Source: Microbulbifer rhizosphaerae (GTDB lineage: Bacteria > Pseudomonadota > Gammaproteobacteria > Pseudomonadales > Cellvibrionaceae). Taken from it: a stretch of 64,000 bases of DNA. The DNA lies in assembly GCF_014191725.1 (NCBI RefSeq), contig NZ_JACHWZ010000007.1, positions 62,001 to 126,000 of the forward strand. The letters run 5' to 3'. The notes beneath the pieces were generated by a model. The model did not search any database. It saw only the letters and a list, made by a program, of their open reading frames with translations, and was not told the origin of the DNA. Below are positions 48,883-58,244 of this stretch, in pieces (within the stretch, counting starts at the first letter, position 1; the number at the start of each line of letters is the position of its first letter). Both the position numbers and the translations under genes were made by a program.

Positions 48883-51534
48883 ATGACCGAAAAGACCCGC
48901 AACCGCCTACTCTCGCTCCTTTGGCTCGGCACGGCGGGAATCGCCGCCGCCGCCATGGCCTTTGCCAGCATCTACCTGTATCTCAAGCCCGGCCTGCCAT
49001 CGGTGGAGAGCCTGCGCGACATCCGCCTGCAGACGCCGCTGCGGGTCTACTCCCGGGATATGAAGCTGATTGGGGAATTCGGCGAGAAGCGGCGTAACCC
49101 CATCACTATCGAGCAAACGCCCGAACTGTTCGTGAAGGCCGTCCTGGCCGCGGAGGATGCGGGATTTTACTCCCACAACGGCGTATCGATTAAAGGCTTA
49201 ATGAGAGCTGCGTCACAATTATTGCAAAGCGGCGCCATTCAATCCGGCGGCAGCACCCTCACCATGCAGGTCGCACGCAACTTCTTTCTCAGCCGCGAGC
49301 AACGCTTCGTGCGCAAGTTTAACGAGATACTGCTGTCGCTGCAGATCGAACAGGAACTAGACAAAGACGATATTCTCGAGCTTTACATCAATAAAATCTT
49401 CCTCGGCAACCGGGCCTACGGCTTCCAGGCCGCGGCCCACGTCTACTACGGCCGAGGCATCGACGAACTCAACCTGGCCCAGTGGGCGATGATGGCGGGC
49501 CTGCCCAAGGCCCCCTCCGCGTACAACCCTATCGCTAATCCCACCCGCGCGCTAGTACGCCGCAACTGGATCCTCAAGCGCATGCTGGAATTGGGCTACA
49601 TCGACCAGGATGACTACAAAAATTCCATCACCGCCCCGGTTACCGCCAGCTACCACGGTCGCGATCTGGACCTCTACGCTCCCTATGTCGCGGAGATGGC
49701 ACGCAAGGAAGCCGTCGAGCTGTTCGGCGATGCTGCCTACACCGACGGCTACCAAGTGATCACTACGGTGGACAGCAAATTACAGGCGGCCGCGCGCGAC
49801 GCCCTGCAAAAAGGTCTGGAAACCTATGACGCCCGGCACGGCTACCGCGGCCCCGAGCAGCGCCTGGACGCCGCACTGCTACAGGACAGCGACCAGTTAG
49901 TGGACCTGCTCAAGGAGATCCCGGTGCTCGGCGGCCTGCAGCCGGCGGTGGTGACCGCGGTGGAGCCGCAGCGCCTGCGGGTGCAACTGCGCGACCGCCG
50001 CGTGGTAGAGGTGCTATGGGAAAACGGCCTGTCCTCCATCCGCCCCTACCTTTCGGAAAACGCCCGCGGACCGAGCCTCAAGTCCGCCGAGGAGATGTTC
50101 GCTCCCGGCGATGTAATCCGCCTGCGCCGCGTGGAGATAAGCCCCGAAGAATCCGGCGACCAGCCCCAACCCCTCGAGGACGAGGAACATTTGGCCTTTG
50201 ATCCTTTTGCCGACCCCGGTGAAGAGGGCGCTGTCGCGCCAGTGGTGGAGCCCCAGGCGCGCGAGGAGTGGCATCTGGCCCAGGTGCCGGAGGCCCAGGG
50301 GGCCCTGGTCTCCCTGGCCCCGGAGGACGGCGCCATCCGCGCGCTTGTCGGCGGCTACGACTTCCACCAGAGCCACTTCAACCGTGTCACCCAGGCGGCA
50401 CGCCAGCCGGGCTCCAACTTCAAGCCGTTTATCTACTCCTCGGCTATAGAGAAGGGCTATACCGCAGCCAGCATCATCAACGACGCGCCAATCATCTTTG
50501 AGCAGACCAACCTGCAGGACGTGTGGCGCCCGGAAAACGACACCGGCAAGTTCCTCGGCCCCATTCGACTGCGCAAAGCGCTGTATATGTCCCGCAACCT
50601 GGTCTCCATCCGCCTGCTGCAGGCCCTGGGCATCGACTACGCGCTGGGCTTTGTGGAGCGCTTCGGCTTCGAGCGCAGCAAACTGGCCCGCAACCTCACC
50701 ATCGCCCTGGGCAGCTCGGCGCTGACCCCACTGGAAGTGGCCCGCGGCTACGCCGCCTTCGCCAACGGCGGCTACCGGGTGGAGCCCTACCTGGTGGACC
50801 GGGTGCTGGATGTGAATGGTGAAGTGGTCTACCAGGCGCTGCCCCTCACCGTGTGCCGCGACTGCCCGGACGACGGCGGCAAAGCGCCGCCACAGGAGCC
50901 AGTGAATCTCGCGGATGCGCAGCAAGAGACGGAGGAGTTGGAACCGGGCGAGGAGCCCATCGAGCTGCGCACCCTGCCGGTGGCCCCCCTCGACGGCGCC
51001 GAGGAACGGGCGCGCCCCCGGGCCCCCCGGGCCATATCTCCGCAGACCGCCTACATCATGGACTCGATTCTCAAGGACGTGATCAAGAGGGGTACCGGCC
51101 GCAAGGCCCTGGTGATGAAACGCGGCGATATCGCCGGCAAGACCGGTACCACCAACGGTCCGCGCGACTCTTGGTTCTCCGGCTACAGCTCCTACCTGGC
51201 CACCAGCACCTGGGTCGGTTTCGACTCCAACGGCGAACTGGGCAAGACCGAATACGGCGGCACCGCCGCGCTGCCAATCTGGATCGATTTCATGTCCACC
51301 GCCCTGGAGGGACTGCCGGAACGCCACCTGCCGCAACCGGACAATATAGTCACTGTGCGCATCAACCCACGCACTGGCCTGCGCACCTCCCGCGGCGGTA
51401 TGTTTGAGATCTTCCGTGCCAACCGGGTGCCCGGCCGCGAGACCTACAGTGCCTACCAGCCGTCGTATGGTGACGATGAAGAGGATAGTGAAGGGGAGCG
51501 GTCGGAAGAGTCCCTGCCAGAAGAATTGTTCTAG
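48883..51534 (+). CDS. ponA: penicillin-binding protein 1A (bifunctional)
   Basis: An 883-residue class A PBP that polymerises glycan and cross-links peptides. A cytoplasmic tail and one membrane helix (GIAAAAMAFASIYLYL) lead to the GT51 domain with VLAAEDAGFYSHNGVSIKG (catalytic Glu) and GGSTLTMQVARNFFLSREQR. An OB-like insert of about 150 residues follows. The transpeptidase has Ser in QPGSNFKPFIYSSA, SRN in YMSRNLVSIR and the KTG motif GDIAGKTGTTNGPRDSWF. The C-terminus is acidic (DDEEDSEGERSEESLPEEL). It is divergent from pilM, as in pseudomonads. Confidence 0.96.
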   Translation: MTEKTRNRLLSLLWLGTAGIAAAAMAFASIYLYLKPGLPSVESLRDIRLQTPLRVYSRDMKLIGEFGEKRRNPITIEQTPELFVKAVLAAEDAGFYSHNGVSIKGLMRAASQLLQSGAIQSGGSTLTMQVARNFFLSREQRFVRKFNEILLSLQIEQELDKDDILELYINKIFLGNRAYGFQAAAHVYYGRGIDELNLAQWAMMAGLPKAPSAYNPIANPTRALVRRNWILKRMLELGYIDQDDYKNSITAPVTASYHGRDLDLYAPYVAEMARKEAVELFGDAAYTDGYQVITTVDSKLQAAARDALQKGLETYDARHGYRGPEQRLDAALLQDSDQLVDLLKEIPVLGGLQPAVVTAVEPQRLRVQLRDRRVVEVLWENGLSSIRPYLSENARGPSLKSAEEMFAPGDVIRLRRVEISPEESGDQPQPLEDEEHLAFDPFADPGEEGAVAPVVEPQAREEWHLAQVPEAQGALVSLAPEDGAIRALVGGYDFHQSHFNRVTQAARQPGSNFKPFIYSSAIEKGYTAASIINDAPIIFEQTNLQDVWRPENDTGKFLGPIRLRKALYMSRNLVSIRLLQALGIDYALGFVERFGFERSKLARNLTIALGSSALTPLEVARGYAAFANGGYRVEPYLVDRVLDVNGEVVYQALPLTVCRDCPDDGGKAPPQEPVNLADAQQETEELEPGEEPIELRTLPVAPLDGAEERARPRAPRAISPQTAYIMDSILKDVIKRGTGRKALVMKRGDIAGKTGTTNGPRDSWFSGYSSYLATSTWVGFDSNGELGKTEYGGTAALPIWIDFMSTALEGLPERHLPQPDNIVTVRINPRTGLRTSRGGMFEIFRANRVPGRETYSAYQPSYGDDEEDSEGERSEESLPEELF

Positions 51535-51595
51535 ACATCATTGGGGGCGAAATAAGCTTCGCCCCTATACGCGACAAGGGGACTAATAGACGGAG

Positions 51596-52078
51596 TCAGC
51601 GGGCGTCGCGATACGCCAGGCAAGCGTGCTCCAGCGCACCCAGGTCCGGAATCACTGCCTCCTCGCCGGACAGTGCCACATGCATCAATTCCCCCTGGCT
51701 GCAGCCCCGCTCCCGCCCCGCGAGCTCGTCCGGGGTCACCCGCACTAGCCGGGGTGTGCCCTGCAGTACCAGGGCGAAGAAAGGCAGCCGTCCGCCGGGA
51801 TTACCACTACACAGGACCGCGATACGGCAGCTGCCGTGCATAGCCGGCAGGGACTGCCCGCGCATCATTTCAAAGGACATCAGTGGCAGGCGCAGCTCGC
51901 GCCAGTTGAGTTCCCCGAGGTACCAGTCTGGGGCGTCGTAGGCCGCCACCGGGGTCTGCATTGCGATAACCTCCGACAGGGTGTCCACTGGTACCAGCAG
52001 CTGGCCGTCCGCCAGTGGCAGCAGCAGGCTGCTCACCTCCTGGGGGGTATCCACCGGCAGCGCTTTGATTCCACTCAT
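51596..52078 (-). CDS. chpC: CheW-like protein of the pilus chemosensory pathway (ChpC type)
   Basis: A 160-residue single CheW domain: SSLLLPLADGQLLVPVDTLS, then DWYLGELNWRELRLPLMSFE and IAVLCSGNP, with an extra loop in the middle. CheW proteins couple receptors to the kinase; ChpC is the one placed after ChpA in pseudomonads. ATG 52078 fits the family, with a GTG three codons earlier also possible. It is the last gene of the chemosensory operon and converges on ponA. The identity as ChpC rather than a second PilI rests on gene order. Confidence 0.8.
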   Translation of the reverse strand: MSGIKALPVDTPQEVSSLLLPLADGQLLVPVDTLSEVIAMQTPVAAYDAPDWYLGELNWRELRLPLMSFEMMRGQSLPAMHGSCRIAVLCSGNPGGRLPFFALVLQGTPRLVRVTPDELAGRERGCSQGELMHVALSGEEAVIPDLGALEHACLAYRDAR

Positions 52079-52106
52079 CGCCAACACTCTCTGCTTTATC
52101 GTTGGT

Positions 52107-55100
52107 TTAGCCGACTGCCGGCTCGGAGGTGTACTCGCGGATTGCCGCCAGCAGCACTTCCTCCTGGTAGGGCTTACCCAAATAGTGGTTGACCCCCAGG
52201 GACAGGGCGTGATCGCGGTGCTTCTTGCCGGTGCGCGAGGTGATCATCACGATGGGAATATCGCGCAGACGGCTGCTGGAGCGGATATGCCGCGCAACCT
52301 CGAAACCGTCCATACGCGGCATTTCGATATCCAGCAGGATCACGTCTGGGAGAATATCCTGCAGTTGGATCACCGCGTCCTGACCGTCCTTGGCGGTGCT
52401 CACCAGGTAGCCCTCGCGCTCCAGGAAACGCGTGGTGACCTTGCGCACGGTCACCGAGTCATCCACCACCATCACCCGCTGCTGACGCTCCTCCGCAGCC
52501 GGCTCCGGCTGGGGTTCCGACGCCAGAAGGGCCCTCTCCGGACGCGCCAACTGGGCGGCCTGCCGGCGCAGCAGCGCATGCGGATCGAGGATCACCACCA
52601 CGGTGCCGTCGCCGGTGACCGTGGCTCCGGAGACCCCTTGCACGCCGGCGAACTGCGGCCCCAGGCTTTTCACCACGATTTCGCGGCTGCCCATGATCGC
52701 GTCCACCTGCAGCGCCATGGCATGGCCCTCGGAGCGGACCAGCAGCACCGGCAACTGCATATCCTCCAGACTCAGTTTGGGCTGCGCCTGGGACTGCAGC
52801 AGGGTACCGAAATAATTCACCCGATAGGGTTCGCCGGCGTACTCGAAGCGCGCCTCGCTGTTGCGGTAGTAGTGCTCCAGTTCGAAGGGGCTGAGACGCA
52901 CTATGCCCTCGATAGTGTTGAGTGGCAGCGCGAACAGGTCGTCGCCCACGCGCACCATCAGCGCTCGGTTGACCGATACGGTAAACGGCAGGCGGACCAC
53001 GAACTCGGTGCCCTGGCCGGTCTGCGAACTGATGCTCACAGTTCCGCCGATCTGCTTGATCTCCGCGGACACCACGTCCATGCCCACGCCGCGACCGGAA
53101 ATCTGGGTCACCTTGTCGGCGGTACTGAAACCCGCCTGCAGGATAAACTGCAGAATTTCGGTGTTGGACAGCTCCGCATCCGGGCGCATCAGGCCACTTT
53201 CCACCGCCTTCTGGCGCACCTTCATCAGATTGATCCCGGCGCCGTCATCGCTGATGGTGAGTACTACCTCACTGCCCTCGCGCTCCAGCGCCACATTGAT
53301 CCGGCCGCGCTCCGGCTTGCCTGCTCGCGCCCGCTCCTGCGGGGTTTCGATACCGTGGTCCACGGCGTTGCGCAGCATGTGCTCCAGCGGCGCCACCATG
53401 CGCTCGAGCATGGAGCGGTCCAGTTCGCCCTCCACGTTGGAGAACACCAGGTCCACCTGCTTGTTCAGTTCCGCACTTACCTGGCGCACGATGCGGCGCA
53501 GGCGCGGCACCAAGCGCGAGAAGGGCACCATGCGACTGCGCATCAGGCCCTCCTGCAACTCAGTGTTCACCCGTGACTGCTGCAGCAGCAGCGTCTCGGT
53601 GTCCCGGGCCTTGTTGCCCAGGGTGGCGCGCAGCTCCAGCAGGTCGGAGGTGGATTCCAGCAGGGAGCGCGACAGCTGCTGGATGGACGAGTAACGGTCC
53701 ATCTCCAGCGGATCGAAATTGTCGTCCTGTTCCGCCAGCTGTTCCTGACGGAACAGGATCTGCGCCTCGGTCTCCATATCCAGCCGGCGCAGCTGTTCGT
53801 TGAGACGGAACAGGGTCGCGTCCATCTCCTCCAGCGCCAGGCCGAATTCGCTCACCTGCTCTTCCAGGCGCCCGCGGGAAATGGATGTCTCGCCGGCCAG
53901 GTTGACCAGCTCTTCCAGCAGTTCCGCCGCCACCCGCACCATTTCCTGCGGCTGACCGCGGCCCGGGGTCGCGTCGCGCTCGCCGGGGGCCCCTTTCTTG
54001 CGAATGAACGGCAGCACATTGCCGGCGGTTTCCGCCGCAACTTCCGGCAGCTGGGCGGGAACCACCTCCTCCGCTGGCGGCGTGGCGCCCACCGGCGGTT
54101 CCGGCGCCGCGTCGGCGCCACCGTCGGTGTTTTGGAGTTCCAGCTCAGGGCCGTAGCCCGCCGGCTCGGCGCTGTCCGCCAGTTGCTCGTCGGCCCAGCG
54201 GGTGCTCAGCAGTTGGGCAAAGGCATCCAACTGTTCCCCCGCCATCCAGGCGCGCACCGTCTCCACGCCAGCGGCAATGCGGTCGTAGATGGCGTGGGCG
54301 TCAGCGAAGAATTCTGCCGGAGGCTCGGCGTCGCCGCGCATCCCCTCGATCACCGTTTCAAAACGATGCGCCACTTCGCCGAGTCCCATCAGCGCGGCCA
54401 TGCGCGCACCGCCCTTGAAGGTGTGCAGTACCCTCTTGAGCGCCTCCGCCTGGCCGCTATCCCCGGGGGCCTGCTCCCAGCCCTGGATCAGCTCTTCCAG
54501 CTCGTCCACCAGGTCGCCGGCCTCTTCCATAAAGACCTCGACAACGTCCGGGTCCACGTCCGCCAGCAGCGCCTGCAACTCGGCGCCGGGGCCGGCGGCC
54601 GGCTGTTCCCGCTGCGACTGATCCGCCGCCGGGGCCGCGGCGATGACTTCGCTTTCCTCCAACTGCGGCTCGCTGGCGGACTGCCCGGCCCGCTCTGCGG
54701 CGAGCAGGTCATCGAAGCTCAATTCGCCGAAATCATCTGCACTCGTGGCAGCCGGGCTTTCGGGTAACTCCTCTGCGACCGGCAGTTCCGCGCTGTCGAT
54801 ACCCAGTTCCGCAAGGTCGTAGTCATCGTCGGCGGAGACATCGCTCTCCCCCTGGGCCAGCGAGCGCAGCGCTTCGCCCACCGCCTCGCTGACTTCGGGC
54901 AGATCCTGGGTGGCGGCCACGGCGTCCACCAGGTCCAGCAGTTCGTTGTGGCCCTGCTCCAGCGAGGCCCACAGTGCCGGCTCCTCTTCCAACTGACCGT
55001 CGATCACCTTGCGGTAGACAGCCAGCAACAACCCCGCCAACTCCGCCAGTGTGGGAAGCTGCGCCCGGGCGGCCGCCTCCTGCAATATATCCAGTTCCTC

Positions 55101-58100
55101 CGCCACCGGCTCCAGCAGAGATTTGTCCCCCGGGCGGCTGCGCCACTGGTTCAGCATCTGGTCCGCGTCCAGCAGCACCTTCATGCCATCGGCCATGATC
55201 ACCGCCAGCAATTGCGGGTCTACCGCGCGGGGTTCGTTGGCCTCGCGCTCGCGGATCAGATGGCCGACAGCGCGCTCCTGCAACTCCGCCACACGGGCGA
55301 GGAACTGCTCGGCCCGGTCCAGCCCCAAGGGCTTGCCGGTGTAAATCTGTTCGAGGACACTGCGCAGATAGTCGGCGCCGTCCCCGATCAGTTCGTAAAT
55401 ATCCGCATCGATGGGCACCCGGTAGGTGCGCAGCTCCTTGGCAAAGCGCTCCAGCGGCGCCACCAGCTGTGCCACCGGTTTGACCTCCGCCATATGGGCG
55501 GAGCCCTTGAGGGTGTGCAGGGCGCGGTGCAGGGGGTCCGATGGAACACCGTAGAGAGGCGCCGCCTCGCGCATTTCGGCGAGGAACTCGTCCACCACCA
55601 CCAAGTGGGTCTCGGCCTCCTGGGCAAAAATTTCCCACAGCTGGTCCCTGTCCTCCAGACTCTCCGCGGTCGCAGCGACGCTGTCCGGCTCCGCTGCAGG
55701 CGTCCGTTGCGGCTCCGCCAGTTCCGCCGGCACCTCGCCGCGGGAAAGCTGCTGGGCCCAATCCTCCAGCTGCGCGGTGCGTTCCGGTTCCGGATCGCCG
55801 CTGCCGAGGCGGAAGCCCTCGATCATCGACGGCAGTTTTTGCCGCACCTGATCCACCAGCTCCGCGTGGGCGCGCTGGGGCTTGACCGTGTCGTCGATAA
55901 CGCGGTTGAGCATATTCTCCACCGCCCAGGCCAGCTCACCGATTTCCAGCGCTTCAACCATGCGCCCAGAGCCCTTCAGGGTGTGAAAGCCCCGTCGGAA
56001 TTCCACCAGCGCATCTTGATCGGAAAAGTTGGCGGCCCACTGGGGGAAGTAAAGACCGATGGTCTCCAGCACCTCGGCCGCCTCTTCGAGGAATATTTCG
56101 ACAATCTCGTCGTCGATCAGACTCTCGTCGTCATCCATCGCGGCCGCGGCCGGTGCGGGAACGGCCTCCGCAGCCGCGGTTGTCTCTGAGCTCTCCTCAC
56201 CGGAAAACCAGTTGTCCTCCTCGCGAGCTTCCGGCACTTGCGGTGCCTCGGCGACAGCGGGGGACTCCTCCCACTGCTCATCGCCGGCGGACCGCATTCC
56301 GGCGGTTTCCATTTCTGCGGGCGGTGCTTCGAGGATTTCCGTTTCGACGCTCTGGGTTTCGGCGGGCTCCGGCTCGGGCGTGAGATCGAGCGAGAAACCA
56401 TCCAATACGGCGGCCTCCGCGTCCCCGGCAGCGGGCTCCGCTTCAACAGCACTTTCCTCCGCTGGTTTTTCCGCTTCGACTTTTTCCTCCACCGGTGCGG
56501 CCGCGCCGGCAACCGCAAAACCCAGGGTCGCAACGCTGTCTTCCGCCAGGGCCAGCAGCATATCGGCGTCTTCTATGCCATCGGCGCGACGTTCCAGGTA
56601 ATACTCGACGCTGGTAATGGCATCGGCGAGAGTGTCGAGCAGCTTCCACTCCGGCTGCTCGGCAGCGTCGATCAACTGCTGGCTGATATAGCGTTTGCAG
56701 GCGCTCACTATCTCACCGGCGCGGCGATAACCCACCATATCCAGGCCGCCACACACTTCCTGGAGGCGCTCCGGTACGCGGCTCAGGTAACTGATGTCCC
56801 AGTGGCTGGCGATATATTCCACCACCGATTCCTTGACCGCTTCCAGGCCGATGCGCGCCTCGCGCAGCACCGTCTCAGTGGCGTCGCCCATCAGCGGCTC
56901 GCCGCTGTCCATTTTCCTGTCCCGGGTTACGGCGGCGGCGAGACTGGCGTCCAGTTGCACCAACTCTCCGGCGGCCTGCATCAGCAGCTCGTCGGTGTTC
57001 TCTCCACGGGAGGCATCACGCAGGTACTCGTAGATACCCCGCGCGCGGTTGCGCTGGCTCTCCAGCCCCAGTACGCCGAGGGTGTCCGCCAGCCGCTTGG
57101 CGACCGCGGCGGTATCGGAGAGCGGCGGGTGCTCGGCACCGGCGGTACCGGGCTCGAGGGCCTCGCGCACCGAGTGCAGCTCCTCCCGCAGGGCGGCCAC
57201 CGCGGTGCCCAGGGCCTCGGGGCCCATGGCCAGGGCGTCCTCGGTATCCGGGCGCGGCGTGCCCGGGACGGCCTTGTCCAGAGCGAAAGTGTCGTAGAGT
57301 GACTTGCAACGCGCGCCGTTGGGACCGCTCAGGTAGACGTAGAACAGCAGGTTGCGCACCAGGCTGCGATCCAGCGGGGCGTCCAGCACCGGCGCGCCGC
57401 GGCCGGCCAACAGGCGGAATTCCACGTCGACACGGCGCAGCAGCTGGCGCAATGCCGGCATTACGGTGAGGCGGTGTTCGCCGATAGCCTCGAACAGGCC
57501 CAGCAGTACCTGCCACAGGGGCAGGCGCAGGCTGCCGCTGTAGAGCAGCGACATCTTTTCGCCGACTTTGATCAGGTAGGCGAGGCTCTCGCCGCTGTTC
57601 ACATCGCGTATCAGCCCGGCGGCGGCGACGTGGTAGATTTTGCGCAGCTTGCCCACCAGTTCCTGGAGAGCGACTTCGTTGGCGAGCAGGGGCTGGCGCT
57701 TGCCGGACACCCGTTCCAGAGAGGACAGGTCGGGAGAGAAGAGCCCGCCCTCGGTAATCAGGCGCTCGCGGCGCACCGCGCGCAGGTCGTTGAGCAGCGG
57801 CAGCAGCAGCACCGCGTTGTCACGGCGCTGGAAGGCCACCTTGTCCAGGTAGAGAGGCAATTCAAGCAGCGCGCGCATCAGGAACTCGCGCGTCTCGTCG
57901 GTGTTTTCCACTTCGCCGGCGGCCAGTGCCTGCACCAACTGCTCCATCTCCTCGGCGAGCATGGCGGCGCCGGTGAGTTCGGCCATATGCAGACTGCCGT
58001 GCACCTGGTGGATCAGCTCCAGGCAGTTCTGCAACGGCGCCTTGTCGGACGAATCTGAGGCGAAAGACTCCAGTTGCTGACGCGCCTGCGCCAGCGTCTC

Positions 58101-58157
58101 GTTGATCTCACCCGTCAGCCAGTCCAGGGCCAGAAAATTGGGATTGTCGTGACTCAC
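52107..58157 (-). CDS. chpA: ChpA, hybrid CheA-type histidine kinase with several Hpt domains
   Basis: A 2016-residue cytoplasmic kinase controlling twitching through PilG and PilH. Three classic Hpt motifs are present: HTLKGSGRM (His725), HTLKGSAHM (His881) and HTFKGGARM (His1245). A degenerate N-terminal one lies near residue 50 (IHQVHGSLHMAEL). Acidic, Ala/Pro/Glu-rich linkers separate them. The CheA core follows: a dimerisation helix region near 1440-1570, HATPase with HMLRNAVDHGIETPQ near 1593 and GRGVGMDVVSAEI, a CheW-like domain near 1745-1880 and a C-terminal REC domain (VMVVDDSVTVRK, phospho-Asp in ILLDIEMPRMDG). It starts 87 bp after pilJ. Full-length pseudomonad ChpA has more phosphotransfer domains. 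Confidence 0.95.
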   Translation of the reverse strand: MSHDNPNFLALDWLTGEINETLAQARQQLESFASDSSDKAPLQNCLELIHQVHGSLHMAELTGAAMLAEEMEQLVQALAAGEVENTDETREFLMRALLELPLYLDKVAFQRRDNAVLLLPLLNDLRAVRRERLITEGGLFSPDLSSLERVSGKRQPLLANEVALQELVGKLRKIYHVAAAGLIRDVNSGESLAYLIKVGEKMSLLYSGSLRLPLWQVLLGLFEAIGEHRLTVMPALRQLLRRVDVEFRLLAGRGAPVLDAPLDRSLVRNLLFYVYLSGPNGARCKSLYDTFALDKAVPGTPRPDTEDALAMGPEALGTAVAALREELHSVREALEPGTAGAEHPPLSDTAAVAKRLADTLGVLGLESQRNRARGIYEYLRDASRGENTDELLMQAAGELVQLDASLAAAVTRDRKMDSGEPLMGDATETVLREARIGLEAVKESVVEYIASHWDISYLSRVPERLQEVCGGLDMVGYRRAGEIVSACKRYISQQLIDAAEQPEWKLLDTLADAITSVEYYLERRADGIEDADMLLALAEDSVATLGFAVAGAAAPVEEKVEAEKPAEESAVEAEPAAGDAEAAVLDGFSLDLTPEPEPAETQSVETEILEAPPAEMETAGMRSAGDEQWEESPAVAEAPQVPEAREEDNWFSGEESSETTAAAEAVPAPAAAAMDDDESLIDDEIVEIFLEEAAEVLETIGLYFPQWAANFSDQDALVEFRRGFHTLKGSGRMVEALEIGELAWAVENMLNRVIDDTVKPQRAHAELVDQVRQKLPSMIEGFRLGSGDPEPERTAQLEDWAQQLSRGEVPAELAEPQRTPAAEPDSVAATAESLEDRDQLWEIFAQEAETHLVVVDEFLAEMREAAPLYGVPSDPLHRALHTLKGSAHMAEVKPVAQLVAPLERFAKELRTYRVPIDADIYELIGDGADYLRSVLEQIYTGKPLGLDRAEQFLARVAELQERAVGHLIREREANEPRAVDPQLLAVIMADGMKVLLDADQMLNQWRSRPGDKSLLEPVAEELDILQEAAARAQLPTLAELAGLLLAVYRKVIDGQLEEEPALWASLEQGHNELLDLVDAVAATQDLPEVSEAVGEALRSLAQGESDVSADDDYDLAELGIDSAELPVAEELPESPAATSADDFGELSFDDLLAAERAGQSASEPQLEESEVIAAAPAADQSQREQPAAGPGAELQALLADVDPDVVEVFMEEAGDLVDELEELIQGWEQAPGDSGQAEALKRVLHTFKGGARMAALMGLGEVAHRFETVIEGMRGDAEPPAEFFADAHAIYDRIAAGVETVRAWMAGEQLDAFAQLLSTRWADEQLADSAEPAGYGPELELQNTDGGADAAPEPPVGATPPAEEVVPAQLPEVAAETAGNVLPFIRKKGAPGERDATPGRGQPQEMVRVAAELLEELVNLAGETSISRGRLEEQVSEFGLALEEMDATLFRLNEQLRRLDMETEAQILFRQEQLAEQDDNFDPLEMDRYSSIQQLSRSLLESTSDLLELRATLGNKARDTETLLLQQSRVNTELQEGLMRSRMVPFSRLVPRLRRIVRQVSAELNKQVDLVFSNVEGELDRSMLERMVAPLEHMLRNAVDHGIETPQERARAGKPERGRINVALEREGSEVVLTISDDGAGINLMKVRQKAVESGLMRPDAELSNTEILQFILQAGFSTADKVTQISGRGVGMDVVSAEIKQIGGTVSISSQTGQGTEFVVRLPFTVSVNRALMVRVGDDLFALPLNTIEGIVRLSPFELEHYYRNSEARFEYAGEPYRVNYFGTLLQSQAQPKLSLEDMQLPVLLVRSEGHAMALQVDAIMGSREIVVKSLGPQFAGVQGVSGATVTGDGTVVVILDPHALLRRQAAQLARPERALLASEPQPEPAAEERQQRVMVVDDSVTVRKVTTRFLEREGYLVSTAKDGQDAVIQLQDILPDVILLDIEMPRMDGFEVARHIRSSSRLRDIPIVMITSRTGKKHRDHALSLGVNHYLGKPYQEEVLLAAIREYTSEPAVG

Positions 58158-58244
58158 GGCAAGTCCTCAGTAATGCAATCTGTACGCCGGCGCAAAGCCC
58201 CCGTAGCGGGGCGCCATCCATGCACCTTGAATTTCTCCGCCGGA